Source: Taxawa tesnikishii (nom. ined.)
Taxonomy: Eukaryota; Ascomycota; Dothideomycetes; Dothideales
Reading direction: 5' to 3'
NCBI GenBank assembly: GCA_030247885.1
Contig: JAPDRO010000020.1
Span: 248,001 to 312,000 of the forward strand
Length of the DNA: 64,000 bases
Positions 10,080 through 23,864 of the stretch are shown here, in pieces; within the stretch, counting starts at the first letter, position 1, and each line of letters opens with the position of its first letter. A model generated the notes under the pieces. The model made no database searches and had not been told where the DNA came from. It was given only the letters and a program-made list of their open reading frames with translations. The position numbers were made by a program, and so were the translations under genes.

Positions 10080-12462
10080 ATGGCCATCGATCCTACACCG
10101 TGCGCTCGATCCCTCCGACACTGTAGAGCGCCTGCCGCTGACGGTGAACAGCTACCCTGAAGTCGATAACCTTGCTTACGCCGAACACTCCTTCTACCCC
10201 ATCAGCATCCCTGTGTCGTGAGTCGCCTGCACGGAAAGAGTTGGTTGGAAGAGCATGGCTAAGGTTGCGCGCTTGCAGACACTGGCAGCTTCGCCACTAT
10301 ATCTCTCAACCCGAACCCGATGTCCTGTACTACGCCAGCGGTCGGGACGTCTACTACCTGAACACCACTACAAAGAAGCGAAAACACCTAGCGACACTAC
10401 CATTCGAAGCGCGGTGTACGGCTGCGGGTTATGGCTGGATATGCGTGGGAGGTGAGGATGACGGGCATTTTGCAGTAATCAGACTGGACGGCACTGGATC
10501 TGCGAGACCCGTTGATGTGGACGCGCCCCTGCCCTTGGATTACCGGCAGTCTCATCGCGGGCCCCCGAGCACAGCAAGCGTGAAGGTGGAGAAGATCGGG
10601 GAGGAGATTGTGAATTCAATATCCATCCACCGGATACAGGACGAAGAGGCGCATTTGCACGATACGGTAGCGGTGTTGACGAACAATGACAAGACCGTCC
10701 GGATATATTCACTTATGCAGAACGTTGAGACGGCGGTATTGGACTTGCCCTTTCCTGTCAACCACGCCTCTATATCGCCGGATGGTACATCGATTATCGC
10801 TGTTGGAGACTGCGCCCAGGCGTACTTTTTACGAGAATCATGCAACAAGATCCGCCACAGATTCCGAAGCCGCACAACAGGTTGAATACATCAAACGTTG
10901 ACTGGGAGCCCGTTAGCGTGGTACCACTGTATGTGGCGGACGGAAGCTCTGCCGTGGGATATTTCACGACAGCGTGGTCGCCAAACGGAAATCTCGTTGC
11001 TGTGGGATCTGAAGGAGGGTTCATTACAGTCTTTGACATGGAGCTTTTCAAGCACAGCGAAGATAGTGAGGATGCGATTGTGGCGACTATCGCTTCGTCG
11101 CGGCCTGGCGTTGTTCTTCATACCCACCCGGGCGCTGTACGGACCATGCTTTTCTCACCGGATCCTTGGGACCTTTTGGTTTGGACAGAGGATCAAGGGC
11201 GAATATGCATTGGAGATCTGCGAACGGGCCTAAAGACTAGACAAGTCGTCGAGCTTAAACCCAACGACGACGGGCTGCAAACAATTGAGATCGAGGACCT
11301 ACCTTCAGACCACCAGTCTTCTGATCGCGATCAGGACTTTGATTTTGAGGAAGAGTTCTTCAGGCGGCATCAACAGCCTCCGGATAACGCCACTGCAATC
11401 AACTTCGCCACAGAGTACATTGAGGCACGGAGACGGCAAAGACAACAGCGGCAAGACAATGCCAACTCGCGGTTTGAGTACGCCTATGGCAGGTCATTGT
11501 TCCAAGACGACCCTCGTGGACTCACCGCACACGAACAGCAGATACTTGAATCGTTGCGGACGACCCGGCAAAGAGAAGAAGCGCGTGCGCAGGGTAGCAT
11601 TCCACGCTCAGTCAACTACACCTCGCCAAATTTGTTTTCAAATCGGTCAAATGCCGGTACCATGGATAGCTCCCGTCCCACGAGCGGATTCTTCGGCTCT
11701 GGCGAAAACGAAGGCGATCTGCACGACTTGCTACCATCACTGCAGTCGATTCACGAGTACCTAGACTTGCGCGAGCGCAGGCAGCAACAGCAATCCACAG
11801 AGAACGCAAACCCATCCCAATATCAGCCGCGGCGGCGCATCTCCGTCGTGTTAGGCCCACAATCCTCTTCTTCTCCAGCTCCGTCGGGCCCGTTGATCGC
11901 CAACGGTACCACGACGGGTAGTTCAGCACCAGCACAGCGGAACGAAGATGGCCGCTCCGGCAGTCCCTGGCGCGCGACGGGAAACTCAAACTATACGAAC
12001 CTCGCTCATGGACCTCTCTTCGACGAGGCCTTGGAGGAGGTGGCAGCCAGCGAAGCGCGTCGCAACCGAGAACTCGAAGCCGAGCTGGCCGCCGAGCGTG
12101 CCCGCATCCGGACCATCGCTGGGCAAAGAGAGCGCTTGCAGCGCCTACGACGCGAGAACGAGGATCGTCTGGCACGGTTGCGCCGTGGCAATGAGCCGGA
12201 AAGCGGCGATAACCCGACATCGCGCCACGGTAACTGGGCACGCAGAACCAACGTGCAGGACGCGTACGAGAATCTGCTCAGAGGAAGCGCGCTAAGACCC
12301 TGGGTCGGAAGCAGTTTCAACCGCTCGCTGGGTGTTAGGACGGCGGGGCTGGCGATCAGTAGGGATGGGCAGACGGTGTGGGCAGCATGTGAGGAGGGGA
12401 TCTTTGAGATCAGGATTAAGGTCAAGAGCAGGATGATGTTCCCCGCCATTGATATGGCTTGA
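10080..12462 (+). CDS. WD40-repeat protein with DUF2415-type region
   Basis: Conserved fungal WD40 protein of unknown role. Intron 10218-10278 (GTGAGT donor, TTGCAG acceptor) joins ISIPVS to HWQLRHYI. The beta-propeller region includes DVLYYASGRDVYYLN, SISPDGTSIIAVGD, FTTAWSPNGNLVAVGSEGG, then a DUF2415-like segment around MLFSPDPWDLLVWTEDQGR. A Gln/Arg/Glu-rich low-complexity and coiled-coil part follows (residues ~390-690), then a final conserved segment GLAISRDGQTVWAACEEGIFEI. Three single-base deficits: near CC 10092-10093, CC 10115-10116 and TTTTT 10826-10830. With these counted, the N-terminus reads MAIDPYTVRSIPPDTVERLP, and exon 1 has the phase needed for the intron. DUF2415 assignment is from memory of the family and should be checked. 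Confidence 0.8.
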
Positions 12463-13168
12463 TCACCGAACCCCGTCTGAGGGGCCGGCTTCAACACGCA
12501 TCTCGTTCTCTGCTTGAGGTTGTTCAACGTTCCGCATGCTGGCAAGGCGTAGGTGGACGCGAAGGTGCTTGGATCAGGTGTCGGGGCTCCGTTCGGGATA
12601 AGGGTGCCACGAAGGGTGACGGCGAGTAATCTTTCGATGACAAAGGCACTGCGCCGACACACACACACTCTCTCTCTTTCTCCTGAGCACGCAAAGACCT
12701 GACGTGTCTGTATCATGTCATACTTGGGAAAAGTACTCGAGGATCCGTTCCGTCTCGACTGTTACGCATCAGAAGAGCAGTAAGCCACGTGACATGGTGC
12801 TCGTCCGGTGTAGTCTCCTTTGCACTACTCTGCAAGAAGGCCACCGCGCGATGGCTCAAGAAGCATCGCTTTTACTAACCGTAGATCAAGATTCTTATGG
12901 CGGAAGAGTTGCCGGCCAAGCGGCATGTACTACGCTTGTGGCGACGTCGGGACAGCTTCCACTCGAGCTTCGATTCGTTTCCGAGGCCGAGCTTTGGCCA
13001 CCTCCCATAAAATCTAATACATCTTGCGCGCCATCGACTCCTTCAATCACCATTCCATCTCCTACATCCCATCTTGTGATACCCATCCCTTTGACCCTTC
13101 TTCCATCTCCTGCAACCTTTCTTGTCGTACTTTTGTATCTTTAGTATCACACGCCACAACCGCACAAG
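12463..13168. promoter_or_regulatory. Intergenic region and promoter/leader of mitochondrial HSP70
   Basis: 700 bp. A CA/CT microsatellite lies at 12654-12683, and a long pyrimidine-rich tract at about 13030-13130, a feature common upstream of highly expressed fungal genes. I found no perfect TTCnnGAAnnTTC heat-shock element. Confidence 0.5.
12654..12683 (+). repeat. CA/CT dinucleotide microsatellite
   Basis: Short run of CA repeats followed by CT repeats, non-coding. Confidence 0.8.
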
Positions 13169-15286
<2,118 letters not shown>

Positions 15287-16197
15287 AGGGGATAACATCT
15301 CTTTCTGCTTCCTCTCTGCTTTTTGCGCCTAGTGCTCAGCTTCGGCTCTGAGCACTCTCCGCGCCCCCGTTGTGGCTTCTCTGATTTTCTTGTTGTCCGT
15401 CTCAAAAGCGATGTTGCATCTAGAGCCCCTTTCGTCCCTTCTCTGTACTTATATACCTCTTAGCCCCTTCCTGTCGCAGGGGCTTTGTCTGTCTTACTAC
15501 ATAACGTCTCGGTGCCTGCACAAAACGGAGGGGGTGCGGGAGGAGTTTATTGCAATCGGATTGGGAATACTTGGGGTCCCTTTGGCGATTGGGGATGTGG
15601 GATGAAATGCCAGCATCTAGTGTAGTCATAGCGGCGATGTTTGTTCGTCGCGTGTAATGTCAGGATCACCATTCTCCGCTCTGAGAAACTGTTGACTGCG
15701 ATGAAACTGTACTGGTCCATCCACACGGATCACCGCATCTCTAGTTGAAAACGTGACTATGGAAGGACAACGACGCTATAGCCGTCGACTCCAACTCTCT
15801 CGTTCTTCTCACCTTTCGCATTCTCCTTGACTTGCCTAGAGGCCACGAGCTTTCTGATGAATGACCGTATCGCCGTTGAACATCAGCACCGAGGCTGACG
15901 CAAGGTATATTCTCTCATGGTATACAGTTATACAAAAACGCCATCGGCGAACCAGTCACCCCAAACTCGTTCGAGTCATCAAACATCACCTCAGCTGAAG
16001 TGCTCTTGCCTCGTGCGTATAGACTCGGGGAACTATACACCAACGCCTTTCTCTCACTCCCATATCGCTCTGCACTTTCAAGATTGGGTATGTGTCCATC
16101 AATCCCCCATCCTTTCCCAAGCCAAGATCCTCGTACGCCAGCCCGGTCTTTCTCAAAACCCTCTCCCTTTCCCTCCCGCATATCCCCCACCCCCCTC
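15287..16197. other. Convergent intergenic region
   Basis: 3' flanks of HSP70 (plus) and the C2H2 regulator (minus). No gene supported. The open plus-strand frames entering from here are antisense to the regulator. Confidence 0.5.
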
Positions 16198-16551
16198 CTA
16201 CCCACCCCCGATCCCCGGCATCAACGACTCGATGCAGTTCCCCAACAGCTCGCTCGCCTCATGCAGCAACTCCCACCTCGTATTCCCGTACATATCCCTC
16301 AACAGCATCAGCAGACCCAGGCAGCTATTCCTCTGCCTCACGTTCTGCAGGTCCTCCGGGCTGCGCACGCCGCCGACCCGGCGCAGGAAGCCCTGCATGT
16401 CGTGGACCTTGTTCTCGAGCGTGCTGAGGGTGTACGTGGGCGGGGCGATGGGCCCGTCGAGCGCGTACCCGTACGCCCACACCACGAGCGTGGCAAAGTA
16501 CAGCACCCAGGGCCGGTTGAGGAGGAAGTCGTCGCGGGCCGAGTAAGCCAG

Positions 16552-16583
<32 letters not shown>

Positions 16584-19500
16584 CTTCGGGGATCAGGACC
16601 TCGGACAGGAAGCGCAGGGCGTAGAAGGCGGCATCGCGGGCGCGCGCCGACGGCGCCCACGACTCCCGCATCCGCTTGCGGGCCGAGGCGCGGTCGGCGT
16701 CGGTGATGACCCGGCCCAGGAGGCGGGTTGCGCCCGCGAAGACTTGGCAGTCGAGGATGTCGACGTGCATGGCCATGTGCGCGAGGTGGTGCAGCACGGT
16801 GCGGGATTCGAAGACGTTGTGTTCGTCGGGGGCGCCCGCGTTGACGCCTTCCTTACCGATCCGTTCGGCTTGGCCGGGGTAGGAGGAAGAAGAGGAGGAG
16901 GAAGAAGAGGAGGAGGAGGAAGAGGAGGTGGAGGAGGAGATGGTGGAGGAGGGCGCCTTGGGAGAAGGATAGATTTTGCTGCTGCTGGGGGATTCGATCT
17001 GCATCTGGTGCGCCAGCGAGGCGTCGAAGTCGCGCTTCCAGAAGTCGAAGGCGTGCATGAGTTGCTTGCCCCAACTCCCTTGCTTTCCCACGCCGATGGA
17101 ACTGACCCGCACGTCCTGCATTTTCATGTGCCAGGATACGCTCAAGAGCCCCGCCATGATGATCACTCGCCCGAACGTGTTGGTTCGTACGGGCTGCCCG
17201 TTCAAGGTTTTCTTGAGCGCTTCGAGAAACGATAGCGTGCGCACACCGTTGGCCGCCAGGCTCGCCTGAATGCGGCTGACTTCGGCGCTGCTGGTCGCGG
17301 ACCACGCAGCTTCGTCGCAGGGCAGGGCAATGCGCATCTCGTGCGCGACCATGACGGCCGAGTGGCCGAACATGGCGGCGTGTGTTGTATCGATCAGGTA
17401 GGCCGCGAACGCCGTGCGCCTTGTCGCTTCAGCTGTGATCCACCGGTTCCACTCCTCGTCCGGCGTGTTCATGCCGGACGTATTGATCGAACCGTTTGGG
17501 CCTGGCGGCGTGCGTGTCGGATCGTCGTTGAAGGGCGGATAGTCCATTGCCGCCCTGCCGATCAGCGAGCTTCCCCGTCGCATCAACGTGAGCGTCGTCG
17601 CGTGGTGGACGTGTGCGCGCTCGTGCAGTGAGCGGTTCGAGAACATTTTCTCATACAGCTCGAGCAGCAGTAGTGATTGGAAGATCCAGAGCTTGGCCGG
17701 AGGGATGAAGTCCGGGTCGCGCAATATCTCGTAACGGACGTGCCACGCTAGGAACAAGGAGAGATCGAAACTGGCTTGCGTGATCTCGTTCCCATGCGTC
17801 TTCTCAAGCTGAGATGCACCGAGGACCATGATCGTGAGAAGCAGAAGGTCCGGACAAGTCTCCGTCGAAAAGGTAGGCCGATGCAAGATTGGTATCTGCT
17901 GATGGATGTGAAGCCAGTACGAGCTTATATAAACCTGTATCATGCGCAGGCTCAAGACATGCGTGTCTTCGTCATGGTTGCCACTCAGGACCTTCTCTCT
18001 CTGCTGCTGCGCCACAAGTGGTGTCTGTCCGTGAAATCCTCGATGATCAGTCTTAGAAGCCTCCGTCTGCGTGCTTCAGTCAGCACAGATTCGCGTGATC
18101 CGCTGTCTAGTACCGTTTTAGGAATCGGTGCTTGTTCGGGTTTCGTCTCTTGTTCGATAGCCTGGGAAGGCAGATGCTGATCTTGATACGGGGCTTGCAT
18201 ATCCAGATGGGGTAGCAGCGAGCCGTCTGAGGATGGGAATTGCACGGATGGAGGGGATGGACCAAGTCCTTGTTCGTTGCTGAACAGCCATGCCGTAAAG
18301 TCATCACCCATGTTGACAGGCTCATGATTATAAGTGTCGGTGTTGAAGACAGGCATTGAGTAGCCTAAAGCTAACTGGCTCAACAAGGAGTTCTCGGTGT
18401 CTGTGTTGCCTTGATATTGCGGAGGTTGACGTGTTCCGGTTGCTGTGATCTTCTGCACAGGAGGGGTTGATATCGTCGAGTCAGTCCTCGCAGTCCCTGA
18501 TGGACCCTGCTGAGACAGCATAGGAAATCCGAACGGAGGCAGAGGTGGCAGTACGCTCCCCATGCTGGTCGGAGGGGATTTGAAGGCACTTGGGGAAGGC
18601 GACAGAAAAGGGTGAGGGAGCTGTGTAGGTACATTGTTACTGGCAGAAGAGTACACAGGATTTGTCTGAGAGAAGTTGCTTGGTGTCAACGATTGCAATC
18701 TGCTACCGCTTGACAGCGGCGGATACTGAGGTCGAGTGAAGATGTTGTTGTCGAGCGTTTGCGATGTGCCGTTCTGAAAGCCAATACTGTAGCTCTGCGT
18801 ATCATTCCTCTGGTTCACTGCAGTTTCCGCGAGGCTAGTCAAACCAATGACGCTGTGACGTCTCCCATCCAACTGGTATTGTTGCAACTGTTGCCTCGTA
18901 TTTCGATCTGCAATGGGAAAGTTCGGGCCATCGAAGGACAGTCTGGGATCCAAAGGCATTGCTGTACTGTCCGCGGATGGCATTGCGTACACCAACCTTC
19001 CTTGCAGGCTACTACTGATTTGATGACCATGAGGTTTGTCCTGGTTCTGCGACTCAAGTGTAGGTTGTGCCAGGGATTGATTCTGCGCCGCGACGACTGG
19101 TTGACGGTTGGCGGTCTCGTTCGAAGCGGGCGGCTGCACCGCATTTTTGCTACGAAACAAGTCTTTCCTATGCAAGTTGGAGTTCTTCGCGGTATGTCTT
19201 TCCTTATGCCTGGTACACAAATCCTGGCGGACGAAACTACGATCACATCCAGCAAAGTCGCAATGGTAGATCTGCTTGGGGGCGTCTGAAACCAAATCAG
19301 CATAACGGCGCGCTAGCCAAACCACAACCGCATTGCGGATCTCCTTACGATTCAACTGATGTCTGTACAAGTGTTCTGCCCTCGAATAGCTCTTGCCACA
19401 GCCCTCCTGCGGACACGGATACTTCTTGGGTGATCCTGATCGTCCGTTCAGTCTCTTGTTCAAAGACCGCGGCTTCTCCTTGCTCTGCGTCCTTTCTGCA

Positions 19501-19697
19501 TCGTCTTCGTATCCACCGTCATCGATCTCGTGCTCGCCATCCACGTCCTCGCTCGACGACTTCCGCGACCGTTTTCGGGAGCTTGTAGGATCCATCTCTT
19601 TCACGGCATGCGACAAGCCTTTCGCGGCCCCTGTCTCCCTGGGCGCTGCTTCCCCGACGGGCGGAGGCGAAAGGACTCGGTGAAGGTCGACGGTCAT
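16198..19697 (-). CDS. C2H2 zinc-finger transcription factor with fungal-specific TF domain
   Basis: Nuclear regulator. Exon 1 19349-19697, intron 19286-19348 (63 nt, so the unspliced frame stays open), exon 2 16198-19285. Acidic/basic N-terminus, then two C2H2 fingers: YPCPQEGCGKSYSRAEHLYR with the final histidine supplied across the intron, and YHCDFAGCDRSFVRQDLCTR ending HKERH. A Gln/Ser/Pro-rich middle of ~380 residues is followed by a Fungal_trans-type region starting EARRRRLLRLIIEDF and HVLSLRMIQVYISSYWLHIH, LPILH-like IPILHRPTF. One frame break with one base missing near CC 18029-18030 separates zinc-finger and C-terminal halves. It carries a poly-Ser tract (~16866-16935) and a poly-Gly tract (~16550-16582). 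No Zn2Cys6 motif seen. ~1145 residues. Target genes unknown. Confidence 0.88.
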
Positions 19698-20514
19698 TGT
19701 TGATCACCGTAGCATCGAGACACAGGCAGACATTCGGAAAGCGGGGATCTCAGGGGAGAGACAGGCCAGCCTCTCAAGGGTACTGGTACATGCGCGCAGT
19801 AATGACGGGCATCTGCGCACGTTACCGGGGTCGCGAAGATCACTGTATGTGGAACTCCGGGCGGTGGGCGCGCAGTCAATCAGGCAAGGGCTCGAGGAGG
19901 CAAGCAGCGCACTAGGCTTATGCGGCAGAGATAGATCATGCTGTGGGATTGATCATGCGAAGAGTTTCGCAGCTCAGAAGCGGCCCCGCGAACGCAGCTA
20001 CCGTCATGTCAGAATGCAGACATGCGGCCATCAACCAATCATGTGTTTTCCCACTCTGGTGGGATCTCTTTCTCCGCATGGAGAAGCAACAAGAAGGTTG
20101 CGCCCGGAGCGGACCCTACTGCCTACAACCAGCTGTTTGGCACACGCTAACATCGCTTTGGCGATCAGGTAAGCGAATTGCCGAACGCCGTTTCAACAGG
20201 ACCAGACCCTCAGAACGGCTGGCAGACGACGCAGATAGAAGAGAGTCCCACGAGGCGTCAAGAGTACGCAGACACGTTCGCAAGTGGTGGCACACGTGAC
20301 ACCTGATTCATGTAGCTGCATGGCACGGCAAGCTACCGCGGCTGAAAGTCGTCCAATAATAGCGGTCCATAATCTATCCGTTTCACAATCAATCCTTGCC
20401 ACCAACATGTATACAGAGGCTCTGTGCACTCTCGACAAATCCACGTATCTTCGAAAGAAGTGCCTCTTGTGTAGCAGTACACCACGCCAACACGCCTTGG
20501 ACTTCGATCCCACC
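19698..20514. other. Intergenic region upstream of the C2H2 regulator
   Basis: Promoter side of the minus-strand regulator and 3' side of the HD-domain gene. No gene supported. Confidence 0.45.
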
Positions 20515-21458
20515 CTACTCCGGCTTCGGGCCATTGCCGTAGTAGTTCTTGTGCTGTGCCTCCTGCTCCTCGTTCAGCAAGCTGCCCGTGGGCTGCTTCC
20601 CGATCTTCTCCCAGAACTGCGTTCTCTCCCTGAGTACGTCATCGCACCACTGCTTGACCTCCGGCAACACGATCCTCTGCGCAACCCACGAGAATTCGCC
20701 CAGATCTATCCTGCCCTCATGGGAGCGCTCGTACTCCACCATCTGCAGCATGAGCTCCATCTTGTCGATATCGTGCACGAACTTGCTTTCCAATGTCTCG
20801 CTATCCTCGTATTCCTGCCAAACCTTACGGATGTCCTCGCCCGTGAGGCCGCCGCCTATGTTGCCAAGAAGCCCTTTGCAGAAGAAATCCATTGTTTCTG
20901 CCTCGCGCCGGTTCTTCTCAGACTTGAGAACACCGTCGACGGGCGTGATGTCGCCGACGAGTGCCTCGGCCATGTCGTGGATGAGCGCCATGCGCGTGCA
21001 GTGAGGCACATTGAGTCGCGAAGACAGGGATTGGGGTGCGAGCATAGTCAGGATAGACATGCGGTACATGTGATCCGATATTGATTCTCCGTGGTTGATA
21101 CCGAATCTCCGCCAGCCTTCTCTTTTCGTAGTCTTCAGGCGCTCCAGCATGTGGAAGAAGGGTACGGGCGATGACGTGTTCTCTTGCGGTTGGTATGGGA
21201 GCGTGGACAGAACTAGCAAGTTGTGTCAGTCGCACTTGTAGACGTAGAGAGCGACGAACTGCTCACTGAGATTGCCTCAGCCTATCCACATACCAGTCTG
21301 CGGCGTCCAGTGAATCTTGTTCGCATCCTCTGGGCTTAGGATGCCGGAGTTGGGTCCTGTTGTGTGGTTAGAGAGACATTGTGGACCATTGTTAGAGTCG
21401 TATGCTCACTCGGAGACGAGTTCGTCTGGACAGCGTCTTCTACGACTGCCGGCGCCAT
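20515..21458 (-). CDS. HD-domain 5'-deoxynucleotidase (HDDC2/YGK1-like)
   Basis: Metal-dependent phosphohydrolase of the HDDC2/YfbR family, which dephosphorylates deoxynucleoside monophosphates. Exons 21410-21458, 21294-21356 and 20515-21212; introns 21357-21409 and 21213-21293. The spliced product begins MAPAVVEDAVQTNSSP and is 269 residues. Metal ligands expected for the family are visible: His in SISDHMYRM, the His-Asp pair in ALIHDMAEALVGD, and Asp in VHDIDKMELMLQ. C-terminal region FWEKIGKQPTGSL. In frame throughout. Whether it matches YGL101W or its paralogue cannot be told. Confidence 0.92.
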
Positions 21459-22202
21459 GTCTGCGGATCGAGGCGTGGTGATACAGTCGCGTGGGTCGCG
21501 TGCGAGGAGACTGAGGTGCGGGAGCGATGTGGAAGCGGCTGTTGCGCGATCCTTATAGCGAGGACACGGGCACGGATGTTCTTGGACTGTTGAGGAAGCA
21601 ATGGGCGTTGCACAATGGAGAAAGCGGTATAGGCAAAGCGGGCGTTTGTTGCCGCATCCGGCAAACAAGAAACAGCAAGCAAAAGCGTCATGCACGCACG
21701 GGTCTTTTCACATGCAAACAACTCGTTGCTGAGAGCTACAACCATCAGTTCTAGGAACGTTCTGAACAAAACCTACATGCAATCGAGTCCTCAAGCGATT
21801 GTGTACGTGTGTGTGTATCAAAATACAGTTAGAACAGTGATGCCGTGTGTCTACAGGGCTAGAACGAGCCATGCCATGTCATGCCATGCCATGCAATGCA
21901 ACAAGCACATAGCCGGAAGTATGGCTGTTTCATCAGAGCAACGTAACCACTTCCCGTCTCGAGGCGATGAACCCCGTCAATTCCAACTTCATAACGTGAG
22001 GTTGTCTTCTTGTTCTCTAACTAACTACACCGAACATATCCACCTATCTGATTCGAGGCGATAGGTAATTGAGTGTGTGAGTATCATCGTCTCCACGGCT
22101 AGTCGATGCCCCGCTTCCACAGCTGTATACTGAACTCATTCCTGCAGGATCCGTGTTGTAACTCGATATCAGAGATCTCGATAAACGTCTTTGTCCATCA
22201 CC
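21459..22202. other. Intergenic region with CATGC repeat
   Basis: Divergent promoter region between the HD-domain gene and the Ala/Ser repeat gene. Imperfect CATGC/CATGT pentamer run at 21869-21901. No gene supported. Confidence 0.5.
21869..21901 (+). repeat. Short CATGC pentamer repeat
   Basis: About six imperfect CATGC/CATGT/AATGC units in a row in non-coding DNA. Confidence 0.75.
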
Positions 22203-23864
22203 ATGCGTTTCGCTACGAGCGCCGCCATTATTGCGGCTGCCTTGTCCACCGCTGCCGGAGCAGCTGCGGCCGCTACGGATTCCATTGCGCATGGCGCAAG
22301 CTCCGCAAGCAGCGCAGCAAGTGGTGCTGCCGGTGCTGCGTACGATAGCGCAAGCTCCATGGTCAACAAAGGAGCGAGTGCGACCGACAAGGCTGCGGAG
22401 AGCGCCAGCTCCGCGACAGACGCTGCATACGAGGCTGCTTCCAAAGGACAGAACCCAATCTATGACAGCGCGACTTCCCTGACCGACAGAGCAGCCAGTG
22501 CAACCGACAGAGCCGGAAAGAGCGCTGCTTCCGCAACAGATGTAGCATACAACAGCGCCAGCTCCGCAGCTCCTTACCAGAGTGCCCGTGCTGCCACCGA
22601 TTCTGCCTACAAGAGCGCGTATTCCGCCTACACCAAGGCTGGTGGTGCTGCTGGTGCTGCCTACGACTCGTCTCGTGCAGCTACTGATTCGGCTTACGCT
22701 AGCGCCTACTCCGCCTATGACAAAGCTGGAGGTTATGGTGGTGCAGCGTACGACTCTGCCCGCGCTGCCACTGATTCTGTTTATGCGAGCGCCTACTCCG
22801 CAAGCAGCAGAGCCAGCGCCGCTGCTGGTGGAGCTTATGATTCGGCCAGAGCAGCAACCGACAGTGCGTACGCCAGCGCAAACTCTGCAGGCGGCAAGGT
22901 CAGCTCTGCCGCGACTGCTGCTACTGCTGCTGTCTACGACTCGGCGCGTGCTGCTACCGACTCCGCTTACTCCAACGCCTACGCTGCCTATACCAAAGCC
23001 GGTGGCGCTGCTGATGCGGCTTACGATTCCGCTCGCGCTGCTACCGACCCTGCATATTCCAGCGCCTATTCCGTCTACAACAGAGTTGGTGGTCCTGCTG
23101 CCTACGACTCTGCTCGTGCAGCTACTGACTCTGCCTACGCCAGCGCCTACTCTGCCAGCAGTGCTGTTTCCGACGCAGCTGGCTCGGTCAAGGATTCTGC
23201 CTACGACACCGCCGAATCAGCAAGCAGCAAGGCAAGTTCCGCAGCCAGTGCTGCATCTAGCGGCGCCTCTGCAGCGACAGACAGCATTGCTAGTGGAGCC
23301 AGTGTTGCAACGGATTCTGCAGCTTCCGGCGCGAGCTCTGTGAGCAGCACGGCTGCCGATGCAACGGATTCCTTGGGAAACAGCGCTCACTCCGTCTATG
23401 ATGCCGCCTCTGACAACGCTGCCGCCGCTACCGATAGTGCTGCCAGCGGCGCCAGTGCAGCAACTGACAGCATAGCTAGTGCTGCCAGTGCGGCGACTGC
23501 AAATGCTAAGGATGCGACAATCGCAGCCGGACACAGTGCTCACTCTGTTTACGACGCTGCCTCTGACGGTGCCGCGGCCGCAACAGACAGCATTGCCAGT
23601 GGTGCCAGTGCAGCAACCGCAAAGGCAAAGGGTGCCACGGATGCCGCCGGAAGCAGCGCCAGTTCTGCTACGGATGCAGCGTACGAGAGTGCCAGCTCAG
23701 GAAGCAGCAAGGCCGGCAGCGCAACGACCTCCGGTAGTGCAAGCTCTGCCAGCAGCTACGCCGCGGATGCGACGGACGGCATGAAAAACAGCATCCACTC
23801 TGCATACGATGCTGCCGCCTCTATGGCCAGCAAGGCTACTCAGGCAATCCGTGATGAGCTCTAA
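22203..23864 (+). CDS. Secretory Ala/Ser-rich repeat protein ending in RDEL
   Basis: Function unknown; I recognise no named family. 553 residues, no intron, in frame. Start chosen at ATG 22203 (leader context CATCACC). Residues 1-24 look like a signal peptide (MRFATSAAIIAAALSTAAGA). The rest is mostly Ala and Ser with regular Asp, Tyr, Thr and Gly; I see no Cys or Trp. Residues ~127-332 hold seven copies of a ~26-33-residue unit with core ARAATDSAYASAYSAY and end AAYDS. Residues ~350-480 show an 11-residue period, for example ASAATDSIASG then ASVATDSAASG, like the amphipathic 11-mers of group 3 LEA proteins. The protein ends IRDEL, which fits the ER-retention consensus. Possible roles (inference): stress-protective LEA-like protein, surface-active or structural protein, or ER-luminal protein. 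Confidence 0.85.
   Translation: MRFATSAAIIAAALSTAAGAAAAATDSIAHGASSASSAASGAAGAAYDSASSMVNKGASATDKAAESASSATDAAYEAASKGQNPIYDSATSLTDRAASATDRAGKSAASATDVAYNSASSAAPYQSARAATDSAYKSAYSAYTKAGGAAGAAYDSSRAATDSAYASAYSAYDKAGGYGGAAYDSARAATDSVYASAYSASSRASAAAGGAYDSARAATDSAYASANSAGGKVSSAATAATAAVYDSARAATDSAYSNAYAAYTKAGGAADAAYDSARAATDPAYSSAYSVYNRVGGPAAYDSARAATDSAYASAYSASSAVSDAAGSVKDSAYDTAESASSKASSAASAASSGASAATDSIASGASVATDSAASGASSVSSTAADATDSLGNSAHSVYDAASDNAAAATDSAASGASAATDSIASAASAATANAKDATIAAGHSAHSVYDAASDGAAAATDSIASGASAATAKAKGATDAAGSSASSATDAAYESASSGSSKAGSATTSGSASSASSYAADATDGMKNSIHSAYDAAASMASKATQAIRDEL
22581..23198 (+). repeat. Coding tandem repeat, seven ~78-99-bp units
   Basis: Repeats within the Ala/Ser protein, each encoding a unit beginning SARAATDSAY or a close variant. 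Third codon positions differ between units, so the amino acid pattern is kept while the DNA has diverged, suggesting selection on the protein. Confidence 0.85.

Noticed and set aside
16000-17235. 411-codon plus-strand open frame
   Set aside because: Antisense to the C2H2/fungal-TF gene; composition (Gly/Arg/Ala/Val) is a shadow of GC-rich codons and simple repeats.
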